The position numbers and the translations under genes are program-made. Of a stretch of 64,000 bases of DNA, positions 51,471 through 64,000 are shown one piece after another. The DNA comes from Pterois miles. Lineage: Eukaryota > Chordata > Actinopteri > Perciformes > Scorpaenidae. Positions within the stretch are counted from its first letter, which is position 1; the number at the start of each line of letters is the position of its first letter. Below the pieces are notes generated by a model that saw nothing but the letters and a program-made list of their open reading frames with translations, did no database searches and was not told the origin of the DNA. Location of the stretch: positions 5,448,501 through 5,512,500 of the forward strand of contig CAMQGK010000604.1 of NCBI GenBank assembly GCA_947000775.1. Reading direction: 5' to 3'.

Positions 51471-51775
51471 TCTGGTAATATTCTAGGTGAACATCAACAA
51501 GGAAACAGCCATAAATCAGTTGTATATATGAGACAGAGTCTCGGTTTAGTGGCCTGAATTGTCATACATTTTCAGGAAAATAACAACAACAATCTATCTC
51601 TGAGGACTCCGGAAAGCTGGGACAGACTCACTCGGCTCACTGTGCATTAGAAACAGATGATCATCTAAGCATGGTAGAAACCAGCGATGTAGTGCATTAT
51701 GTACGGGAAAACACCGTTTGTGCCACTACGATTTCATGTAAATGTACCCCAAAGTGTAACATAAAATGAGAGCAC

Positions 51776-52196
51776 GTGTTTTATTTTGAAATGTCGCTCC
51801 CGCAGCCGGAAATCATGTTTCGGCTAGTTGCTGTGGCAACAGGGATGTCCCTCAGCCTGTCACTGTTTTCTCCGCTGCTGATTGTGCTTCGCTGGCAGCG
51901 CCACGGTGAATCCAACGGAAAAAGAGACACGAGGCATTTCCCAACAAGAGGACGGAGGAAGAAAGTGTCATCGTTTCCCACAACCACAGCCGTCACCCTT
52001 GGGTGGCCCAGTAAAACGCGTACGTCCAATTTTAGCAGTTAAATCTATGTGCAGCGTCGGGGCCGTTAGTCCGAGTTTGACGGAGGAGGAGGAGGAGGAG
52101 GAGGAGGAGATGAAGGACAGCATGAGGCGCTTTCTCCTCCAGATTTCCTACAAAACAGGACGTAGCAGCTGGCAAAACAAAGAGTGCTGTTATTAA
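51776..52196 (+). other. GC-rich island with overlapping open frames, no assigned gene
   Basis: A 420-bp GC-rich, CpG-containing block surrounded by AT-rich DNA. Plus-strand frames 51776-52042 (opening MFYFEMSLPQPEIMFRL) and 51882-52196 (with a nine-Glu run then MKDSMRRFLLQISYKTGRSS) overlap. I recognise neither. It could be an orphan promoter, a first exon of an unannotated transcript, or a decayed gene cut off by the adjacent minisatellite. Confidence 0.35.
51827..51840. promoter_or_regulatory. RFX X-box-like palindrome
   Basis: GTTGCTGTGGCAAC is close to the X-box consensus GTTNCCATGGNAAC, with near-perfect half-sites GTTGC and GCAAC separated by four bases. RFX factors commonly bind such sites in promoters of ciliary genes. 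Function here is an inference. Confidence 0.4.
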
Positions 52197-52207
52197 TCTC
52201 CCACATC

Positions 52208-53635
52208 AACTAACTAGTGATGGAGTTAGTTAAATAACTTATTTATTAACATAAGCTAACCAGCTAGTGATTTAGTTAAATAAGTTATTCATTAAGCTAA
52301 CCAGCTAATGAATTAAATAACTTCCTAAATAAGCTAACAGTAGTGATTTAGTTAAATAAGTATTATTAAGTAAATAAATTTAAAAAATAAACTTTTGTGT
52401 AAATAAGTATATAAGAACAGCTAGTGATTTAAATAACTTCCTAATTAAGCTAACCAGCTAGTGATTTAGTTAAATAAGTTATTCATTAAGCTAACCAGCT
52501 AGTGATTTAGTTAAATAGGTTATTCATTAAGTTAACCAGCTAATTATTTAGTTAAATAAGTTATTCATTAAGTTAACCAGCTAATTATTTAGTTAAATAA
52601 GTTATTCATTAAGTTAACCAGCTAGTGATTTAGTTAAATAGGTTATTCATTAAGTTAACCAGCTAATTATTTAGTTAAATAAGTTATTCATTAAGTTAAC
52701 CAGCTAGTGATTTAGTTAAATAGGTTATTCATTAAGTTAACCAGCTAATTATTTAGTTAAATAAGTTATTCATTAAACTAACCAGCTAGTGATTTAGTTA
52801 AATAGGTTATTCATTAAGTTAACCAGCTAATGATTTAAATAACTTCCTAATTAAGTTAACCAGCTAGTGATTTAGTTAAATAACATATTCAGTACGTTAA
52901 CCAGCTAGTGATTTAGTTAAATAACATATTTATTAGGTTAACCACCTAGTGATTTAGTTAAATAACTTATTTATTAACATAAGCCAACCAGCTAGTGATT
53001 TAGTTAAATAACTTATTTATTAAGTTAACCAGCTAGTGATTTAGTTAAATAACTTCATCATTAAGTTAACCAGCTAGTGGATTTAAATAACTTCCTCATT
53101 AAGTTGACCAGCTAGTGATTTAGTTAAATAACTTATTTATTAAGTTAACCAGCTAGTGATTTAGTTAAATAACTTCATCATTAAGTTAACCAGCTAGTGG
53201 ATTTAAATAACTTCCTCATTAAGTTGACCAGCTAGTGATTTAGTTAAATAACTTATTTATTAAGTTAACCAGCTAGTGATTTAGTTAAATAACTTCATCA
53301 TTAAGTTAACCAGCTAGTGGATTTAAATAACTTCCTCATTAAGTTGACCAGCTAGTGATTTAGTTAAATAACTTATTTATTAAGTTAACCAGCTAGTGGA
53401 TCTAGTTAAATAACATATCCATTAAGTTAACCAGCTAGTGATTTAGGTAAATAGGTTACTCATTAAGTTAACCAGCTAGTGATTTAAATAACTTCCTCAT
53501 TAAGTTAACCAGCTAGTGATTTAGTTAAATAAGTTATTCATGAAGTCACCCAGCTAGTGATTTAGTTAAATGACTTCATTAACATAAGTTAACCACCTAG
53601 TCATTTAGTTAAATAACTTCATTGACATTAGGTAC
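52208..53635. repeat. 41-bp minisatellite array with higher-order structure (~35 units)
   Basis: The monomer AAGTTAACCAGCTAGTGATT plus TAGTTAAATAAGTTATTCATT repeats with a 41-bp period. Between about 52480 and 52800 two variants alternate (AATAAG/AATAGG and GTGATTT/ATTATTT), an 82-bp dimer. From about 53040 to 53400 a 120-bp trimer repeats almost exactly three times: the 60 bases from 53041, 53161 and 53281 are identical. Edges are more degenerate. Confidence 0.92.
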
Positions 53636-56283
53636 TCAGCTCAACATCCAGGTCTTGCTGAACTGGGAGCAATAATAACTAGTTTCAGCTAAAATGACAG
53701 CAACTCCTGCAGCTATTGCATGACTAGGAGGTTCCCAAACCTCAGAAACCACCAAGACTCATAACGTCTGTGTTGTCAGGATAAACAAAACACAGAGCCA
53801 GCTAGTCCATACTACCATACCATGTGTAAAGCTGCTGCATTTACTGACAGCTAATACAATGAGAATTAGGGTTTTAAATAAAGAAGTCCTTAATTTCAGT
53901 ATCATCTGAGGCACCCATCTTCTCTCTTGCCATTGAAGCACATTGAAGTCATTTACTGATGTTTAACAAACAGTATAGAGAATAGAAAGCCTGAGGAATA
54001 TGGTGAAGTATAATGAATACCAGTGATGACATTTTTAATTAGCCCCAACAGGCTCTTCTCACATGATGCACATTCATGTGACATGCCACATGAGTATTTT
54101 TGCATCATGCTATTGCCTGTTGAGCCAATGTGCATCACACATGAAACATTAAACTGAGTAATCTGTTTCATGTGGTGGGTAACACTCATCAAAACCAAGC
54201 TAAACTAGTAAATGGGTCTTATTTGTACTTTAAATGTTTGTAGAAAAGACAGGGCTGCAAAACTGAATTGATTTGACTTTACATTTGTTTCAAGTGAAAC
54301 TATTGGGGGGGGGGGGGGGGGGGGGGGCTGTTTAGGAGCTTTTCTTGTTTTGTACCGTTTGTGCTCACATGTAAGAATCAGAACATAAACACAATCACCC
54401 AAATGACGTAAATATTACTGTAACGCAGTTTGGCTGCTAATATTTCAAATTCACAATAGACGTTTATTATTTCGATGATATGCATTGTTGAATCCCCCAG
54501 CTCTACATTTTAATTTGAAATAAAATTATTCCCAGTTTCCCAAAATAGACAGTTAAAAAGCAAAATAACTTTCATTTTTGCTCAAGAGATACACACATTT
54601 ACCTGTTAAATACAGGCTTGCTAAGTGATTAAAAGATTAAATATCAAAAACTGTTGTGAATGTTTACCCCACAACTTCCTGAATGCAATGAAAGATGAAT
54701 GAATAATTCTTTATCAAGCTCAACGTCAGAGGACTACCACTACTTCCTACTGTAGTCCACTATCAGACTATCAGCAGAGAAAGCCACCACAGCCCCCATG
54801 GTCACGCAGAAGACATACTGTGACGGCAAAACCTGCAACCACACTCACAATCATTAAGTGAAAATGTTGTCTGATGAATGACAATAAATGGCTAAAATGA
54901 AAAAGGTTATCACAATTGGCATATTTGAAGAATACTAGCGTGAATATATGTTCTTCAGACATACAAATGAGTGAACATCTTGATATCAAGTAGGCTGTTT
55001 AATAAAATAGATTTGCAAGCAAAATACACTTGACATTTCTGTGTTAGCACTCCGTTGTTTCTCAGCTAATTTCTTCAACAACTTTTTTGGGACTGTAACT
55101 GTACCACCAGCACGTTAACTTCTCCCAGACCAGATTTTAAATATTCATGATCAAGATTATTACAGCTGCAGAAAACTAAAACATCAGTCTTAATGTCTAC
55201 TTAAAAAAAAAAAAAAAAAAACACAAAGGTTGTACAGTCATACACCTGTTTGTCTGCCACACAGTTATTAAAATGTCATTCAAGCTGCTACGTTGCATTG
55301 CCAATGGTAGAAAAGGAAAACATCAACCCAAAGTGGAATGACTACAAAAGGGAGCAAAACAACTTTCCTTGCACTTATCAGTGACAATGTTTAGTACATA
55401 CAAGTCATCTAGGGGTGTTACAATAGCAAGAAATGAGCATAAGGTAAGCAGTCTATTAAGCTTTTAAAAACTAGACTTGGCTTAAAAAAAAGAATTAATA
55501 ACAACGGAAAGAAATAAAAATATTACAATTTTCTTATCTTGAATTGGCTGTGACTAACAGCAGTATCATCTTCCTAGAAGTTGCCCGTTTCTGCAATCTT
55601 ATGACATTTTCGATGATGCATCAGTGAGTTTCAACTTGGACCTGAATGTACTTTTCTCTAAAAAATTCAAACCCAAAAAGCCAATTTTCATGGCAGTTTT
55701 CTGTCCAAACTGAGAGGTACATGATGCTCTTCAGTGAGGATATTAAACATCGACTGGAATTATGGCAAAATAAGTAAATCAAAGTCCACATTATGGATGT
55801 ACTGCTATCCGATTAGCAACTTTTACTCACAAGTGTTTAAACAAGTAAAACAAAAGGGCTCTGAAAGAAAGGATGAAAAAAAACTACCCAGATCTTTTAG
55901 AAAACTATATTCACACAGTCTAGATTAAAGGAAGAGTCCCACTACCATGTGAAAACGTTTTTAGCGGACTATATCATAGAAATGTACTCAGAGGAGATTT
56001 TGTAATTTATATAATGTAACTGCATGATACTGCTGTCAGTTACAGCCACCCCAAACTCAAATGTGGGGAAATGTGTTTTTTTTGGTAGGTAAATCCTTAT
56101 TAAAAATCTTTTTCACTTGTCCAACCCTTTATCAATACATGATTAAAAACCAAATCTTAAATTACAACAGTGATGTTTGTTTCTGTGCAGGATGCAAGTG
56201 TTTGTAATCCTAAATGACGAGAATTAAAAATGAAGACGCGATTGGGGGTCTGTGTGTGTTTACAGGGTCGACCCTCACATCCA
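53636..56283 (-). other. ctcf 3' UTR and downstream sequence
   Basis: No exon is recognised. Sequence immediately below 56284 is the ctcf 3' UTR. Its end is not resolved, and a minus-strand AATAAA (plus TTTATT near 54463) is one candidate. It includes a G23 run and an A19 run near 55202-55220. Confidence 0.4.
54305..54327 (+). repeat. G23 homopolymer
   Basis: Twenty-three consecutive G residues. This is very rare in vertebrate DNA and able to form G-quadruplexes (in the C-rich sense on the ctcf strand). The exact length is prone to sequencing error. Confidence 0.85.
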
Positions 56284-61362
<5,079 letters not shown>

Positions 61363-62750
61363 GGCGTCGGGCCAACTAACACCCTTAATAGAAAAGACGT
61401 CAACAGTGAGACAGTTTTGTATGGGTGATTTTTGTAAAAGAGTATAAATTGCGACAACTATCTACAGTGGGTGAATTTTTCTGAGTTTATGTGTCCTCAT
61501 GCATAAAAGAATGATCCCAGTCACTTCCACACAGGGAGACCTACATCTTATCAATGAAACACTGGCACTGGATCAGTACTCTGTATTGGCCGATACCCAA
61601 AGCCATGGGTATCACTATCTATAGCGTAACTGAAACAGTAGGATTGGTTCATCCCTAAATTTTGCCTCTATTGGGGTGATAATATCAGCTGTGGACGTTT
61701 ACCTCTGAGGGGCGTGTGTGTTATTTTGATGACCTGACCCTTCAGTAGATCATTGGAACCTCTGATTAGTTTTGCATTTAATAGCTTAATCAACTAACAC
61801 TTTATGTCTTGCTCGCAGTGCGTCTCCTTATAAACATATAGTATGAAACACTCCAACCACAGATTCTTGGGATCTGGATCATCAAGTCTTAAACTCACCT
61901 GTCCACATATGTTGGAGTTCACACAGATGACTACTATTATTGTCAGGAAACAAAATGTAGTTTTAAGTGATATATAATGCCCTAAAAATGCTATATAGAG
62001 ATGGTCTCTCCAGCATAGCTAGCAGTAATCTATAGTATGTCCCATAATGCACAGAGGTGAAGATAATGAGTGACACCCTGCGGCTGAAGTAGCACCTGGA
62101 GCTTAGATCAAAACTCAAATGATCAACGTATTGTGAAGAAACTAATCGTATTAGTCTATGGTGTATAATCCTACTGTAATGTTGGCCAGCAGTGAGGTAC
62201 ACTTTTGAAACGTGACTATTTACGTCTTTCTGTGCTGATTAAACAAATGATAGCAGTCGATCAATCAATCGATACTTCTGAGTCCTTCGGTCGCTTGTTT
62301 TTTAAGGCGTTTAATTTACGTTACTTTGTACCATCCGGTCATCGGTTCACAGTTTCAGTCGAAATGTGAAGCGTCGTTAAAGACACAAACTACTTAAACA
62401 TCAACTCGTGTTAGTTAACTCGGGAGGCGCGAGGACGTCTGAAAACAGGAAACAAAGGGCACGATAAGATGGACGTCAGGCCCGAACTAACTTAAAACAG
62501 AAATACTGATAAATACAACCATCCCCATCCACATACCCCGAAATATCAGCCGAAAAGCACCAACAAGCTCGAGTGGGACATTGAGTTACGGTTTATAGAC
62601 AGATTTAGTGCGTTTTGGATAACGATAGAGGGAGACAAACACCCCCCGCCAGCCGCCTGATCGGTAAGCCCTACCGTGACACCTAGAGGCCGGCGACGGC
62701 TCCTACAAAAACGTTTCCGTGTTTGGAGGCAAAGTAACGGCTTCACTTAC
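61363..62750 (-). other. ctcf: ctcf 5' intron (with 5' UTR part of exon 2 at its left edge)
   Basis: The coding exon begins at 61383 after the acceptor TTCTATTAAG, giving about 20 nt of 5' UTR. The intron contains a decayed hAT MITE end near 61555-61660 (TTGGTTCATCCCTAA) and is otherwise unremarkable. Confidence 0.5.
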
Positions 62751-62910
62751 TCCCGACTGCTTCTTTTCCCCGTTATATTCAGTTGGATGCCCGGTGCATG
62801 CGGTTGTTCCCTTCAGTCCCGGTGCGAACGTCCGTACGTGCCGAGCGCCGGGCTAATAATTTTCTCCCGCTAAGGAAGAGTGGGCCTAACACAAAATGGC
62901 GGCCCTTAAG
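62751..62910 (-). other. ctcf: ctcf non-coding first exon and CpG promoter (putative)
   Basis: A CpG-rich block from about 62660 to 63010 contains a minus-strand donor (CAGTCGGGA|GTAAGTG, donor at 62750). The next exon starts at 61383. The transcription start lies somewhere near 62850-62910. Confidence 0.5.
62893..62903 (+). promoter_or_regulatory. YY1-like motif at ctcf promoter
   Basis: AAAATGGCGGC is a full match to the YY1 core (AAnATGGCGGC), a motif typical of CpG promoters near the start site. Confidence 0.5.
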
Positions 62911-63182
62911 AGCTACCGCGGCTGCGCAAACACTTGCCCGAGGGAGTAAGGGGAGTGGTCGAGCGGTGGCTGCAGCTCCTGGGCGCCAGATTTGAATTCA
63001 GGCGTGGGCGTGGCGTCAGGAAACATGAAGATAGCAGACCTGAAAGATTATCGATTAGTTTTCTGACGAGAAGTACAGATCAGTGTTGCCCCAGCGTGAA
63101 TTCTAGACCTCCGGCATCTTCTAGTCGCGTTTAAATAGAGATTACAAGTAATATAGAGAATAAAAGAAATTCATAAAATCAG

Positions 63183-63196
63183 TCACAAGAGGGCAG
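63183..63196 (+). promoter_or_regulatory. CTCF-like motif ~300 bp upstream of ctcf
   Basis: TCACAAGAGGGCAG matches CCASYAGRKGGCRS at 12 of 14, including an intact AGAGGGCAG core. It could allow self-regulation of ctcf or mark a boundary. Not proven. Confidence 0.4.
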
Positions 63197-63544
63197 TATG
63201 AATGTTGTAGGCGTAGGGTGGGCCTCACAACACAGAAAGTCGTCACTGTATCCACCCCAATTAAATAAAATAAAATAATAATACTGACTGTAACTAGTCA
63301 TTCCCCAGTATAATTTATACATATATATTATAGCTTCTCAGTTAGCACTATAAGTATGGATTTGACCACTTAAATATTACAGTCATTAATTAATGTTGAA
63401 TGATATAAATCATTTTGTGCCACTTAAGCCAGTAGGATGGGAATCACCAGAGGCACCACGATACAATATTATTACAATAGCAGCAGTGAGTAGAAACGGA
63501 GCAAGTATAATTGTAAAAAGTTATTTTTGTAAAACAGTCACTAT

Positions 63545-64000
63545 ATCCTGACAGCAGAGCATGAGACAGGTAATCTGACAAAAATCACATTCCTCTGTGT
63601 CCTCCATTGCTCCTAATTGCATCTGCAAGATTTCACAGACCAGAGGAAAACAACCAATGAGAGCCAAGCTGGAGCCTTGATGTCTCTGAGCAGCTGTCAA
63701 TCACTCACAAACTTTGGTCAAAAGGTCAAACTAGGCAGCGCTGGTCAAATATAAATCAATATTCTGTTACTGTAATGTCTATTTCTCTCCTCAAATGTTT
63801 TCAGAAACATCTTGTAGTTACTGTTTAGCTGTAAAATGAGAAAGTTTGTGACCTGGCAGCCATGTTGAGATCAGTTGAGGAAATACCAAACACCGCCCAC
63901 CAGCCGGAGCAGAGCCAAAAGAGATGCTCTCTCTCTGAAATGACCTGTGAATGGTCAACATCTCCTGTCACAGGAGATCAGAGGTCTAATTTTCTCTCAG
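63545..64000 (+). repeat. Dispersed repeat family B, copy 3 (runs off window)
   Basis: GAGCAGCTGTCAATCACTCA, CAGAAACATCTTGTAGTTAC, GCAGCCATGTTGAGATCAGT and TTTTCTCTCAG are shared with 905-1345 and continue to the last base. Confidence 0.75.

Noticed and set aside
52208..53635. Regular repeats considered as a CRISPR-like array
   Set aside because: Units are contiguous with no unique spacers and the host is a vertebrate. It is a minisatellite.

Overview
This is a teleost fish genomic window. It has large introns with GT-AG (occasionally GC-AG) splicing, vertebrate protein families, and a dense load of hAT-type MITEs, tRNA-headed SINEs and LINE 3' ends typical of spiny-rayed fishes. I recognise five protein-coding genes. 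I reconstructed all coding exons from phase-consistent splice junctions, and each reconstructed CDS is an exact multiple of three.

Layout, left to right. Positions 0.5-2.5 kb (+): pigbos1, a 52-residue mitochondrial outer-membrane microprotein. Positions 5.2-20.4 kb (+): rab27a, a 220-residue secretory Rab GTPase, with a 9 kb first intron full of mobile elements. Positions 22.8-32.5 kb (+): vrk3, a 543-residue zinc-ribbon pseudokinase. Positions 50.0-34.0 kb (-): a ripor1/fam65a-type gene whose N-terminal Rho-effector half is well conserved, but which ends at residue 669 with no ARM-repeat C-terminus. Positions 62.9-56.3 kb (-): ctcf, the 11-zinc-finger insulator protein (765 residues). vrk3 and ripor1 are convergent. 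ripor1 and ctcf are co-oriented. A GC-rich island of unknown function and a 41-bp minisatellite lie between ripor1 and ctcf.

The neighbourhood joins three human blocks: PIGBOS1-RAB27A (15q21), VRK3 (19q13) and RIPOR1-CTCF (16q22). The genes are not an operon and share no single pathway.

Points most worth a second look: (1) the ARM-less ripor1, with the expected position of the ARM exons now occupied by an intron made largely of transposons; (2) an inverted pair of about 600-bp MITEs bracketing ripor1 exons 5-8, a 384-nt block with no stop in frame, a classic geometry for a circular RNA; (3) a hairpin with arms of about 260 bp inside a vrk3 intron; (4) vrk3 keeping the catalytic-loop Asp that human VRK3 has lost, while lacking the metal-binding DFG Asp; (5) strong CTCF-like motifs, including one upstream of ctcf itself; (6) a GC-rich island with an RFX X-box-like palindrome and no assigned gene; (7) a 41-bp minisatellite with 82-bp and 120-bp higher-order periods. 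No computation or database search was available. Family names come from motif and sequence recognition.
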